64,000 nucleotides of DNA from Acanthochlamys bracteata. Its lineage: Eukaryota; Streptophyta; Magnoliopsida; Pandanales; Velloziaceae. The position numbers and the translations under genes are program-made. Numbering within the stretch: position 1 is the first letter of the stretch; each line of letters starts with the position of its first letter. Below, piece by piece: positions 25,363 to 38,211 of this stretch. The notes under the pieces were generated by a model, which had not been told where the DNA came from, made no database searches, and saw nothing but the letters and a program-made list of their open reading frames with translations. Location: positions 434,001-498,000 of the forward strand of contig CM034131.1 of assembly GCA_019914995.1 (NCBI GenBank), given 5' to 3'.

Positions 25363-25604
25363 ATGGAGAAACCTGTCACGAGCAATGCGGGAAAGAAGGA
25401 AACCAATCCGTTGCAGAGGTGAGCCTAAGCATATCCTCACCTCCCTCTCTTATTCTTCTTAATAACTGTTTCTCCACTGCGGTAACTTCATCGGCGGCTG
25501 TATGCCGAGCAGCCGGGAAACCACTCTACGGTCACATTTGTCCACGTCGAACCACAGCCGTTCAAGTCAGGATCAAGATTATCTGAACCTCTTTAGTGCC
25601 ACAG
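25363..25604 (+). pseudogene. Truncated third ADH-like copy (exon 1 and part of exon 2)
   Basis: An ATG at 25363 opens a short exon ending ccgttgcagag before gtgagc at 25418. This matches the end of exon 1 in copy 1 (ttcgttgcagag before gt). It has one extra base, so the phase no longer fits. At 25491..25604 a remnant of exon 2 reads [11 protein letters not shown], then continues only with frameshifts through pieces equivalent to VEPQPFK and VRIKI and hits an in-frame stop. The AG acceptor before this exon is missing and no later ADH exons follow. It lies in the same orientation as copy 2, about 1.2 kb downstream, so it is a degenerate tandem duplicate. Confidence 0.82.
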
Positions 25605-26052
25605 TATATTAAATAAAAGAATTATGTTTGACTTTTGTTTTTTAAAATATTAGGCTTTTAAAATGTTTATTTATGAAAAACCAGGGGACATGTTGGTTTT
25701 TGTATTTGTATAGACTATAGAGCCGTGAAGAACAACAGTTGAAAAAATTAAGATCTTTGTTAGTTTAATTAAAAAGCCAATACGGAAATTAAAAGGAATA
25801 ATTAAAAACGATAAATTTTTGTTATAAGTGACAACTTGAGAAACAGTTGGCCCATGACTCCAATCCATGTAGAAAGCCCAAAACACCCAAAACTACAATT
25901 TGCATTTAAACCCCTAACAATGTCGAATAATTAAATTAGATCCTTATACCAGTGGCTGAAAATCCGATTCTTTCGCCAATAAAAACAAAAAAGGCCACCT
26001 TATTTTCAACTCAGTCTTTCTGCTTTCGAACTTCTGAAGCGCGCCGGCATCC
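25605..26052. other. Spacer with the COX6b promoter
   Basis: AT-rich to about 25980, then a leader directly before the COX6b start codon. No clear TATA box is seen. Confidence 0.5.
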
Positions 26053-29000
26053 ATGGCTGAAGCACAGCAGACAACTCCGTCATTGGCTGAGGTAATTAGA
26101 AACTAGATTTTCTTTGCTTCCGCTCTTTTCTAATATTTTATGGATTTTTGGGAATTTTTTATGAAGCTTTTAGATCTGGTCGTTCCAGGTAGTGGAATAG
26201 TCCATTCGATTTCTGGTTCGATTTATGTTTTCTTTTTGTTTTGTTTTCTTGTGTGAGAGATCTCGGCTCAGCATTGACATTGATTCATGCTTTAGTTTGT
26301 AATTGTGAAAATCGTAATGAAATTAGAGTTATGAATGGCGTTTGATGATTATAATGTTTTTTCCTTTGCGAACCAGGGATTCGGATGTGATATATTTTGC
26401 TTATTTATGTCAGTGCCATATTTTATGATCTTTATATGGTTGATCTGAATGCAAAATTTGTTTTGATAGTTGTGATTAGGCCGAATCCAAGCTGACTTAA
26501 TCATTTATTTGACTAAATGGAGATTTCTCTTAGGTTCGAGTCTCTGTCTAAAATAGGAATTAGCTTTTGATGTACTATAACAAAGGTTTGTATGGATGAG
26601 TCGGAACTATCTGCTTGGTGCTTTTCTTACCATACCTAATATATTGACTGAAAATTTGTGCACTTGTATTATACTCTAGTTAAGTTACAAGATGCAAGCT
26701 GATAGCACGTTGTCTTCCATGTTCTGCTATAGGTTGATAGGTTGAAATAATAAGCCTATGCATCTTTCATACATAATAAATCTGAACTTTATAAAGTCCG
26801 CTCTAGCAGTTTCATGCGTTTTGCTAAAGACACTGGTTTCCAGAAGACATTAAATTCTAAGCTTCCTGGGGTGGAACTAGAAAGCCCGTTTATCAAATTT
26901 CCAGAAATCCATAGAACTCTGTATTCATTATGGGTTCATTCCTGTTGAATTATGCATATGGTAGTACTTATTCATGCAGCTTTTCTCTTACTATATAGCA
27001 CTGAACCCTGACTGGGTGCCAAACTTATGCAGCAATGGTCACTGCAAGTCAAAGAGCTGCAGTCAAACCAAAGTGACATGTCAGTCGAGAAAAGCAGAGA
27101 TATCAAGCCTGCTGACCATAAGCCTGAAGAAGTTGTAACTGTGAATGCTGTCGCCCCTGCTGATGAAACTGCTCCTGTTGATGTTACTCCTGTTGCAGAA
27201 GAGACAGCTCCAGTTGCAGAGGAGACTGCTCCTGCAGAGGATACTACTGAAACCCCAGCAGAGGAAGAGGCTGGAACAGAAGAAGACGGTGAAGAGAAGC
27301 CTGAGATAAAGGTTTGGTGCTAGAGATGCTTATCCGAGAATTCTATGATCACTTCCACTAGTGTCATTAAATCAAATGTATTTGGGTGTCAGCTTGAGAC
27401 TGCACCTGCAGATTTTCGTTTCCCAACAACGAATCAAACACGCCATTGCTTCACCCGGTATATAGAATACCACAGGTACATCAAGTTGTTAACTTGCTAT
27501 ATAGTCTAATAGATAGAACTGCATCCCTTGGAATATATTTTTTTATCTCCTGCAGTCTAGAAGTTCTGTTTTGACTATGATAAGCTCTTCCATCAGTTTA
27601 TTTCGAATCTTCACTTGGTCATATTAATACTGTTTGTCATTCAGGTGCTTTGCTGCAAAGGGGGAGGGTGCCCCTGAATGTGATAGATTTGCAAAATATT
27701 ATCGGTCGCTTTGCCCCGGCGAATGGGTAAACATACCTTCTGCTGTATCTACTCTTTATTACTGCTCATTGTGGTTATTCATATGTTGCATGATCGATAG
27801 CCCTGCTTACTTTAGATTTCTGAGAAACTAATTTTTAAAATTTTGCTGTGGATTCTTTTTGTTTTTTCTGATAGACATCTGTCTGTTTCTATATGTACGC
27901 ATATCCATTGTCAGTGGAACTGTAAGCTTTTTTTGATAGACATCAATTTTTTTAATGATCCATAATCTAGAAGGTGCTGTGCAGTGGAAGCTTCGCTTCT
28001 AATGAATAACTGTTAATATCAACAGTCAAACAATAAAGCAAATTCTCAGATTAAAGATATTTGCTGTGATTGTTAAGCTCCTGATATAGGCGAGCCATAT
28101 TGATAGACTAACTTTGTTGCTAGTGAAAGATTTTGTGGACATCAAGAGTAACTCAGGAGTTACTTGAAGTGCACACCACTTATCATATACACATGACATG
28201 TGCCTGAGTTGGAACATGAGTTTGGTACTTGAAGTACGATTACCAAGTTATTTGCGATTCTTCTATAATAATGGATTGTGTTGAGCATTAAGTTGAATAT
28301 GATCCCATCACAGTCATAGATCTTCATGTTAGATATCTACACACACACACACACATATAGGCTATAGTAACTTTTTGAAGCATGGAAACAGCTGCATTTA
28401 TTAACTGCTTTTGACTACCTATTTGAAAGGACTAATAATTCCTTGGCATGGTTGTCATTATTCCTATTTATGGGAGGTGACATCTGAAATTGTGAAGGCT
28501 TGGAGAGAATCGCAGCATTTTTGTAGAAAGATGTAGAAGCCTGGAAAACCACCTAAACATAGTGAGACAGAGAAAATGTAGCAAATTCATTGTGGTATTT
28601 AGCAAGATTTGCAGCTTTTGTTCGTAACCATAAGTGAGGATAGCTTAAACTCTTGAGGTACATGCAAAGATGAGTTACAAAGATGATTCTTTGCCAATTA
28701 TTCCTTTTTCAAACATAACATCAATTTGGATCAGATATCCTGTCTTTCAGAATGAAATCTAAAATCAAAGGATTAGCATGCAGCTAAGCTTCTATATGTT
28801 TATGTTTCAAGTTTCTGTTGGAAAGTGTCTTGATTAGGTTAATGGTCATGGTAATGTTAATCTTACTGGTGTTGCGTTTTTTCTTTCTTAAGTACATTTC
28901 TAGGTGCCTATGTGTTTGAGGGCCATGGAACTATTTTTACCATTAATATAAAGTTGATACTATGATGTCGTCCTCTGTGTGTACTTACACGCACACTTTG

Positions 29001-29244
29001 AAGCGTATTATGCATAATGCAGACTGTTCCCAAGTGTTAAATTGGCATTTATTTTCAGACGGTCCTGAAGAAAAGTACTGATTTTACCAAACATTTCAAC
29101 TAACTCTGATCTGATAAGTTCATTTCTTTTTCATTCGTCGGATGTAAGTCTTTGGATTATGTTGTTAATACACGTCCTACTTGCATGCAGATCGAACGCT
29201 GGAATGAGCAAAGAGAGAGTGGAACGTTCCCTGGTCCACTTTGA
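26053..29244 (+). CDS. COX6B: Cytochrome c oxidase subunit 6b, long acidic N-terminal form
   Basis: Five exons: 26053..26091, 27033..27311, 27393..27475, 27645..27726 and 29191..29244. They give 178 residues. The C-terminal domain is the COX6b fold: TAPADFRFPTTNQTRHC, then the twin motif Cys-x9-Cys (CFTRYIEYHRC) and Cys-x10-Cys (CDRFAKYYRSLC), ending CPGEWIERWNEQRESGTFPG. It is a nuclear-encoded subunit on the intermembrane-space side of respiratory complex IV; the paired cysteines form disulfides after Mia40 import. The N-terminal 100 residues are acidic and proline/alanine/glutamate-rich, with near repeats such as PVAEETAPVAEETAPAEDT. Arabidopsis COX6b-1 is also long, unlike the short animal form. 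Neighbouring ADH-like genes match the Arabidopsis order. Confidence 0.94.
28339..28354. repeat. (AC)8 microsatellite in COX6b intron 4
   Basis: Eight AC units in the 1.46 kb intron before the last exon. Confidence 0.9.
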
Positions 29245-30430
29245 ATGCTTTTTTTTTTTTTTTAGATGGTTCTGTGATGCATCTCTTAGTTCCTTAGAAA
29301 CGACAATGAAGGACGAGAGAGTAGCTATATAGTTTTTGATGAAAATAGAAACTAATAAACGGTTTCTTCTATGCCAGCTTTCGTGGAGCGGTTGGCTTCA
29401 GACCAACACATGGACGTTGTTGTTTCCTGTATTTGATTTATATTGATTAACTCTATTTGCACTCAGCACCAAATTTCCCATTGCGTTATTGACCGTTTAT
29501 ATCGTGAATAGCAGTACATCTGATGCTTGCATCAAGAAGAAAAGCATCAGAATTGTTGCATAATTTGAATACAATGATAATCAATGGAGTGGTATATCAA
29601 ATATATCAATGATAATCAGCTTCGATCACAAGCATTGACGCAATTCTAAGCATTTATGCTGAAGCATTGCTAAGATCTTTCTCATCGAACTCTTTTTTTT
29701 TAAATTTATTTTTAATATAGAATAAATAAATAATATAAATATTTTTTATATTAAAAAATTTATTTTTAATATAAAATTAATATAAAAATTTATTTTTTAT
29801 TAAATATTTTATTTTATTTTTAAAATTTAGTTTTAAAAAATGAGTTTATTTTAAAATAAACACGCCCTAAATTAAAAAAAGATGCATTTTAGAATCAAAT
29901 CTTATTTTTTAATAATATTTTTAAATAAAAATTTAATATTATTTTATACAATTTTATTAACAATTTTAGAAATATAAAGTTATACATTACAAAATTTAAT
30001 TATTTAATTATTATTTAGTTATTTATAGAAATAAAATTTATTTTTAAAATATTTTTTATTCAAGAAAATTTTATTTTATACACCTTCAGAATCAGAAAGT
30101 TAACACCTGAAACTTTGAGATTATAGAACTATAATAGAAAGGAAAATGATAGGCCAGGTCCAACAACAGCATAAACAACACAGCCTAGTCCACTTTAAAT
30201 AGTAAGGTCCACTAACAGTCGACACCAATCCTCAGAGCGTTCCTTCACCCTTCATATAGCCAGCTCGGCGATCCGTGTGCTTTTAACCTATCCACACATC
30301 CCAACCGTTGATAAAAGTTTCAGAGAAACACACAAACAAGCAATATCCGCCGTTCGTTCTAGTAATAACCATCCGAAACCGACAAGGTTTGAGGTTTTCC
30401 CTTTTTTTTTCTTTTCTGTTTTCGTCTGCG
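29245..30430. other. COX6b 3' region and AT-rich block upstream of H3.3
   Basis: The COX6b 3' UTR runs to about 29500. From 29690 to 30090 the DNA is an AT-only-like repeat block with tttattttt and aaaatttatt words and an edge reading aaacacgccctaaatt, similar to other MITE-type ends in the window. The H3.3 promoter follows. Confidence 0.55.
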
Positions 30431-30438
30431 TATATAAG
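30431..30438 (+). promoter_or_regulatory. TATA box of the histone H3.3 gene
   Basis: TATATAAG, followed after about 30 bases by the likely start of the leader. Confidence 0.6.
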
Positions 30439-30564
30439 AACTTCAACAGTTCTTGGGATTAGTATATCCATTGCTAAAATCTTCAATAAAATTTTGCACA
30501 AACCTGTTTGTTGAGAGTTCTGAAATCGGCTGATCGATTGATTTCTGTAGTTTGAGAGAAAGAG

Positions 30565-30929
30565 GTAATACATTTTAGTCGTTGGTTCTTCTTGGTTTGA
30601 TCTGTTTTCTTGTTGAGAATTTCGAAGTTTTCCGCGAATGATTTGGAGAATATTTTAAACAAATTTGATTGAGATCAGGGGAATTAGGGTTTGGTTTTCT
30701 TTTGGGACTCCTACAAACCACGGTTTTGATTGAGCAGAAAGAAGAGAAGAGGAGGAGAATTATTTTCTTTTTAATCACATTTGAAGGTTCTGAAGGGAAT
30801 TATGGTTTTCTTGTGAATATCTGGTTTATTTTGAGATTGAAAATTAGCGGAATGTTCTCAATTAATCTCGATTTTTTCTTTTCATTGATTTGCAAGCAAG
30901 AAATTTGATTAATTTTTTTTGTCGTTTAG
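30565..30929 (+). other. Leader intron in the 5' UTR of H3.3
   Basis: A donor at 30565 (gaaagag before gtaata) and an acceptor (gtcgtttag) that ends directly at the start codon define a T-rich intron of about 365 bases. Leader introns are known for plant H3.3 genes and support high constitutive expression. The position is inferred from consensus only. Confidence 0.6.
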
Positions 30930-31658
<729 letters not shown>

Positions 31659-32187
31659 GTTTGATACTAGTAGCCCTCCATGAAGGAAGTAGAAAGAAGA
31701 TTGTCACTATGAAGTTTGCTTCTGGATGTTGTTGGCTTTTTGCAACCAAATACTTCTGGTCACTTGTTAATTGATGTAGGGAACTTGCAGATGTTGGTTG
31801 GTTTGTTTTTGTTTTAATTGTTCCGCTAGTTTTAGCTTTATACTTCAGATATATTTACTGTGAATTCTCTAATGTGATATTACTACCATTGAACTTCTTC
31901 AACTATACGCCGTCTCAAAAGAAACTTGGTTTATTTTGTATTCTGTATGAACTCTTCCATCAATTCAACTTAAGGTTATATTCTAAACCAGCAGCAGATG
32001 AACTCTCAAAAAGAACATTGAAGTGCTGCTTGCAGTTCAGCTGTGAGCCGTCTGTTGGATGTATATTTACATACAAGGGTTCAATTGATTGATTGATACA
32101 TTGTGTGAGACTGTAGCAGAAGAAGAAGAAAGAAGAAACAAAGGGACTTAAAAAAAACAAAGATAAAACAGAGAATTTTGGTAATGC
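31659..32187. other. Convergent 3' ends of H3.3 and the next gene
   Basis: Untranslated sequence; nothing further is recognised. Confidence 0.6.
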
Positions 32188-32784
32188 CTATGTTGCCAAG
32201 ACCAACTTGGAGGAAGGTTTCTCCCTCGTGGTGTTTGAATGAAGCAACATGGAACGAGATCGATCTCGTCTCTCTCCCTTGTTGTTATTGTTCCTTCTCA
32301 AAGCGCCCATGATCATCTTGTACCAAAACTTTGATCCCTTGTCATTGCTGTTGCTATTTTTGTTGTTGTTGTTGGTGGTGGTCTTCTTCTTCTTCTTCTT
32401 CATCTTCTTAGGTTCGAGTTGTTTGTTCCTTCGAAGTTCTCTCCGGTGATCAACGAACGACTGGCTCAATCTAAACAGAGACGATCTTTTCACAATATAC
32501 GCAGGAGAATCATCATCGCCAGGATAAGAAGACTTCTCATCATCAGAATCATAATCTTCTTCTTCATCATCTTCGTCGTCAGAAGAGTACGTCGATGAAC
32601 AAGAAGAAGAACTCTCCGAATACCTACGATTACTTGTTACATAAGAAGAAGAAGAAGATGCAACAAGGAGGTAGGACAACTTTTCTCTTAGGCAAGACGG
32701 ACAAACTCCTCTTGACTGCAAGTGTTCTGGGTGTTTCTTGCATCTCAACAATTCCCTCTCTGCTTTCTTTCCCATTTTTTGCAT
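32188..32784 (-). CDS. Uncharacterised plant protein with N-terminal Cys/His motif
   Basis: A single-exon frame of 198 residues, starting MQKMGKKAERELL; the Met at codon 4 is an equally good start. Near the N terminus RCKKHPEHLQSRGVCPSCLREKL gives Cys-x3-His, ten residues, then Cys-x2-Cys, which could bind one zinc. The middle is Ser-rich, then strongly acidic (DDEDDEEEDYDSDDE), followed by a basic Lys run and an Asn run. Similar short proteins beginning with a CKKHP..GVCPSCL motif occur in plants without known function. The repeat runs come from trinucleotide repeats, visible as gaa/ttc and gtt tracts. Coding bias is clear in the conserved N terminus. No membrane segment or signal peptide is seen. 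I do not assign a role. Confidence 0.75.
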   Translation of the reverse strand: MQKMGKKAERELLRCKKHPEHLQSRGVCPSCLREKLSYLLVASSSSSYVTSNRRYSESSSSCSSTYSSDDEDDEEEDYDSDDEKSSYPGDDDSPAYIVKRSSLFRLSQSFVDHRRELRRNKQLEPKKMKKKKKKTTTNNNNKNSNSNDKGSKFWYKMIMGALRRNNNNKGERRDRSRSMLLHSNTTREKPSSKLVLAT

Positions 32785-34430
32785 GAAGGTGTTCTAAGGT
32801 ATTCTCCAATGGAAATTTATAGAAAGGAAGAGGGAGAGTTTCTTGGTTGTTTCATCAATGTTTCCAAGTTTGAATCTTTTTCTTTTGTCTTTTGAATCTC
32901 TTCTTTCTCATGTTATCTTTCCAAAATAAATTAAAAAGGTGCCTGTCATATGTTACTAGCTAGTTTGATTTGGTTGTCTTTTCTTAGTAAACTACTCCAT
33001 AAGTCCAACATGGTTTATATGCCAACAAATTCAAAAACATAAACAAAACCGGTTCGATTCGGTCCAAGGTTTCATTATAGTTCAAGCGAAGGTGGAAAGA
33101 AGCTGGCGCAAAACAACACAGGCACTTGCAACGCAAGAAAATTAGACAACTTTTCTCAAATGAATCTGATGAAACTTGGCACGCATCCAGTTTTAGTGGT
33201 CTATTTTATTTCTTTGTTAAGTATAATAATATCTAATTAAATAATTGATCTCGGTGTTGGATCTGATTCCTTATTCTTATGCTGATAACATTCCATTCCT
33301 ACAACAAGAATCTTCCTCTTTGTTGTTTAAAATATGTAGATAAACTTTTTGTTCAAAGCAGAGAAAGAGTTTTCTTGCTGCTTCTGTCTGATGTTTTGTC
33401 TTGAATTGAAGAAGTAGAGGAAAGGAAACAACATGGAAACTGTGGAGAGATTTCCTTTCATTTTCTTTTCTACTTGTAGTTGCAGGTTCATAGTGTCCAT
33501 AATTGACTTGTAACTCTTCAAGAAAAATTAAATTTGTTCAAGTTTCTGAGAAAAAGTTGATGCTCAGCAGCCTTACCGTTCTTTGGACAGAACTTTCTCA
33601 TTTAGAATTTATTTACTTATCAGAAAGTGTCTTCAGAAAATAATTTTCTTCAGTAAAAAATTCACTTCTAAATAACTTCCATAAATTTATTTTTAAAATT
33701 TACTTGTTAAAAATTAATTTTGTAAAAAAATATTTGCAGAATCACTTTCTAACAAATTAGAAGCACGGGGCGGCGCTTATCAATTACTTTTTATTTTACG
33801 TTTCATCATAACTTTTTATAATATTCTATAAAATATTCTTCGTTCTATAAAAATTTCATAAACACTCTCAAATCTCCGTAAGCTTTTAGCTTATAATCTT
33901 AAGCACCGACTATAGCAAACTGGTCATTTGTACGACATATAGCATACATTAGAACTAAGATGTAACATAAGAATGTATGTAAAACAGCTGGATATATGAT
34001 TATTTTGTACAAAGTCCAGACAGCAACTTGTTGACGTGTGCAGCTGGAGCCAATGCAGCCTCTTCTCATTTCCCAGCAGCAACAAAAGAAACAAGGTAAC
34101 AAATTTGCAATATAGATTCACATTATGGTGTATGAACCACAATTGGCCTATATATAACATTGCAACACACAAAAACACAGAGTCTTAAAATTCTGGACTT
34201 GATGGTGCCATTTTAAAGTAGCACTGAGGTACAAAGAGATACACTACGACTGCAAATCTTGATTCCTGCCTCATAAGAATATGGAAACCTTCAAGGAAAA
34301 TGAAATTTTAGAGTAGGGATTCCACAAAAAGAATAGTTAGTTCCAACAGGTGCTGCCCTCTTGTTGCTTCAAAAGGTCTTTAGGGTGCTGATTGGAACGT
34401 GCTGCTTTAAATTTGATGATTCTGTGTAAA
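32785..34430. other. Spacer: promoter of the uncharacterised gene, AT-rich repeat, DiT2 3' UTR
   Basis: 32785-33330 is the likely promoter of the minus-strand gene. 33600-33860 is an AT-rich, MITE-like stretch ending ataaacactctcaaat. 33900-34430 is probably the DiT2 3' region. No coding signal is supported. Confidence 0.5.
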
Positions 34431-37270
34431 CTAGTAAAGACCCAGGAATTTCCACCAAAAGCTTCCAACAGATCCCCAGATTGTGAGATTCACAAGAGCC
34501 ATTATGAATCCGAGTCTAAATACATCTGGCAGCTCCATATACCCGGCTACAGAAAGTGAAAGAAGTTTATAAGAAATCAAAGTTATATAGAATAGGGTTC
34601 GAAGAATAAGAATTAGAGGAATTGGATTAAGTGATGAAAGGAGAATTACCTCCGTAGTATATGGCAGATGTACCACTGCTATAATGTGATAGGCAAGCAA
34701 ACAGATTTGTATTAAATGCTAAGGTGAGAGCTGATAATACACCAGGTACGCCTGCAGCAATGTGCATGGCAAGAAATGCAGAATATAATGCTCCGACATG
34801 GCCTGTCTGGCTAGCAAACAGATAGTGAATGAAGAAATAGCTAACTTGAAGAGTGCCGAAAGCTGCTGGCCAGCTCAATGAAAAAGACTGTAGAAACTTT
34901 GCCACAGAGCTCGACATCCAACTAACAATTCCGAGATTTGTAAGTTGGCCAGCCATTCCGACTAGAACTGCAAACCAGACTAGAGTGTCCCATGCGGACT
35001 TCTCGCTGAGGCAATCATTCCACTCCAGAACACCTGTAAGCAGAAGAATGCATAGGCCAAGCATTGCAGCAACAACACTTGAAACGCCAAGTGAATCTCT
35101 GCAGATGGAACCATGTGTCAGCTATAGAATACATACAAACTGCTATAGGCAATGTCAGCAGAAATTTCTTGCTAAACTTCTCTTAGAAGGTGGGCAGGAT
35201 ACTAGCTTTTTACTTCTAGAAATAAGCCTTCTGTTCGAATATTGCATAACATCCTTAGATACAGGAATCAACACTCATTTATCATTAGATGCTTATATGA
35301 ATACTCCCAGTTTCAAGTTTTCAGCTATGAGGCAATACGAGTTTTCATCTCTATAAAGCACAGTTACAGTAGAGGGACTCGTGTACGTGCTATCCTGAAC
35401 TAATATAGGCTTCCATTCTCAGGCAATAATTCAAAGGGTTCTGCAATCAGCTAAAATTTGGAGATTCAGAAGGCTTACTATAACGGGAAGATTAAAAGAA
35501 CTTACCCAAAGATCCACAAGGAGACGGCAAGTAGCATGGTAGCTATCATCACCCATTCATTCTTTGCCACAGGTCCCATCTGCTTCAGTTTCTCAGCTGC
35601 CAATGCAGGCGCCTCTGGGGTATCCTTGGTTTCAGGAGGGTAAATCTTATACAGAATGTATGGAATAGCTAGGAGAGAAACCATTGCAGGTAAACTTGCA
35701 GCTTTAAACCAAGTAACCCATGGATTAGGTATCTTAACGCCAAGTTCTTCTGCTAATTTTAGGCACAGAAGATTTATTCCAGCACCAGTCATGAAAAGTG
35801 CAGCTGAGTTACTGGAGCACTGCCATGCATCAGACAGGATCAAGGGGGCAGTAACTTTGTATACAGAAGTATAGAAAAGATTGCATAGACAATAAAGCAA
35901 GCAAAACTGGAATACACGACCACCATTGCCCAATATTGTTAAGTATATATCTTATATGCCAAACATGCCTTTCATATATTTCTGTTACTCAAACAGAACC
36001 ACCATACTGAAAGGGAAAGAATTTTGCCACACCAGATGCCACATGAAGGTAGATGAGAGATAGTGAGTTTTTACACCTTGCATCCTAAGGCTTACTTTTT
36101 CTTCTGCTGATTCCACAACTTCATGTACTATAGCCAATACATCCTGCTCTCTTTGCAGACAACAACTTAAGCAAGTCATGGTTTTGAAACTGCTTGCAGA
36201 ACGCAGGTTAGTTACCTCTCTAATGACATCTTCTCAGGTATTAAAAGTTACTTTATAAAATTTACCACAGTTATCGATGCATTTGATTTTTCTATTTAGC
36301 TTTTCTTTACATTAGCTTATTGGTAATGGCTGACCCCCATTGTATTGAAGTATCGGTGCTGAATAAGAACACAAAACACAGAAAAATGTCACGAATGACT
36401 ATCTATGTAACTTCATAAGTAACAAACTCCCCTACATCAATCTATAGCACTCTAATTCCTAAGAAAAAGTAGCTTTTCTATTAGTAACTGCATTTCATCA
36501 TATCACCAGTTTTTCATCTTCCTCCATAGCAAGTTAGCTATTACCTGCATCTGAGCCTGTGAAAGGTATGCCCCGACCTTCCTAGCAGAAGTATCACCTG
36601 GCCGGCTGCCCGAAGACAATGCAAGCGACTTCAAAACAGGAAGAAACACTCCAGCAGCACGACCAATGGTACTAGGCATTGCTGGAGCCACTATTGCTTC
36701 ACTGGCAACCAACCCATAAGCAAGACCAAGCGTGCTTCTGCCTAGCAAGCTAACAATAAAAGCAGCCAACCGATCACCTAACCCGGTCTTAACAAAACCT
36801 TTCGCGAAGAAAAACGAAACGAAAATAAGCCAAATTGCTTCGGAAGTGAACGCACTGAACGCTGCGGAGAAAGTTAGTGTCTTTGTAAGCACAGTGGCAG
36901 TTAAGCCGATGAGGGCACAAGCTCCGGCAGGTAAAGGGCTGAGAATTAAACCAGTGATAGTTGAAAGAAAGATGGAAAGAAGTTGCCATGCTTGGGTAGT
37001 GATGACAGTTGGCTTAGGGAGTAGGTAGTTGACAGTTAGACCGACGGCAAAGGTGGCTGTTAAGGGGACCGGTTTGACAGTTAAAATTGGTTGGTTAGAA
37101 AGTGGTTTTGACGGCTGGGTAGTTGAAGATTGCTGAGAACGGATTTGAGGGAGAGAGAAGGGGACTTGTGAGCACCGGCGGTGAGGGAGATGGATAGAGC
37201 TGCGCCGGAGACACAGAGAAGAAAAAGAAGAAGAAGAGAGAGGGAGGAGAAGGGGAATGCTAGTAGACAT
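34431..37270 (-). CDS. DIT2: Chloroplast dicarboxylate transporter, DiT2 type (glutamate/malate)
   Basis: Four minus-strand exons, 37270..36545, 35819..35506, 35098..34650 and 34546..34431, give 534 residues. The first 65 or so are Ser/Leu/Arg-rich with few acidic residues, fitting a chloroplast transit peptide. The rest is a polytopic DASS-family transporter: TTQAWQLLSIFLSTI, FFFAKGFVKTGLGDR, CSSNSAALFMTGAGINLLCL, WVTWFKAASLPA, LSEKSAWDTLVWFAVLVGMA, HYLFASQTGHVGALYSAF and the end GSVGSFWWKFLGLY. ASQTGH and FWWKFLGLY fit DiT2 rather than DiT1. Family knowledge: inner-envelope antiporter exchanging glutamate for malate, needed to return nitrogen fixed in photorespiration. A second first exon of the same family lies upstream at 38212..38844. 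Confidence 0.94.
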
Positions 37271-38211
37271 TGAATTGAATTCAAGAAATAAAGAAAGATG
37301 AGATTTTATTACGAACTTGATCAGAAAAGATGAATTTAATCACCAAACTTGTGAAATGAACTAGAAATCTGAAAGGGAGATGAGATTCTTAGAAACAGAA
37401 AGAAGGCGGAGATCAATACGAAAGAAGGAAGAAGTTAAATTTAATCATTACAGATTGTGAATGAACTGAAAATCATCAAAGCATTGTGACAAAGAACAGA
37501 AAATAGAGAAACTTACACAAAGATTGAAGTAAAAAGACAACTTTGTTCGAAAATTTGAGAGCAAATTATTCGAGAAGAGAAAGAAGAAAGGAGACAACTT
37601 ACTCCGAGATCAGTTACTCAAAGAAGAAGTGGGACAGAAAGGGATTGAGATTCAGCGATGTTACAACCAGAGATTCTAGCAGAGTGACAGAAGTGTTTGT
37701 TGTTCATTGATCTTTTAGTTTTAATAAATTTATTAATAATATTGTTCTTTTTAAACAAATCATTTGAGTGTTGTGTAGATGGATTGCTTCTATTTTTTCA
37801 CAGACTAGTAAGTTTTGAGCAAAAGAAAATTCACTGTTGTGACAATTGAAAAACAGTGGGTGACTTGGGCTTTTTATGGGCTTAAAGCCCAATTGGGTTC
37901 CTTAAAACACGAAAAGTGGCAACTGTGTTTTCCAAAACTTTTTAGTACAATTACTGAAACAGAGAAGTGGAGAACAATCCTACTCAGCAAAAGCAGAAGC
38001 TATAAGCTGGCAGAAGGAAGAAGCTACAAGAAGCTGCTGAAGTTGTAGATCAAGCTCAGCAATCGCAACTTGTGTACATCTTCATATTGATTAGCTAGTT
38101 ATGGATAACCCATTTATTCGAAAAACGAATCATAAATATACTACTAAATATTTTTTCCGGCAGGTAACGATGAATCATACAAAAACTATCGACAGTAAAA
38201 ACTTCACATAC
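37271..38211. promoter_or_regulatory. DiT2 leader and promoter; no further exons
   Basis: Purine-rich 5' leader to about 37650, then AT-rich DNA. I looked here for DiT exons 2-4 that could belong to the exon at 38212..38844 and saw none on either strand. Confidence 0.6.

Noticed and set aside
26533..26550. Possible tRNA T-arm (ggttcgagtc)
   Set aside because: No matching acceptor, D or anticodon arms are found around it; it lies in COX6b intron 1.
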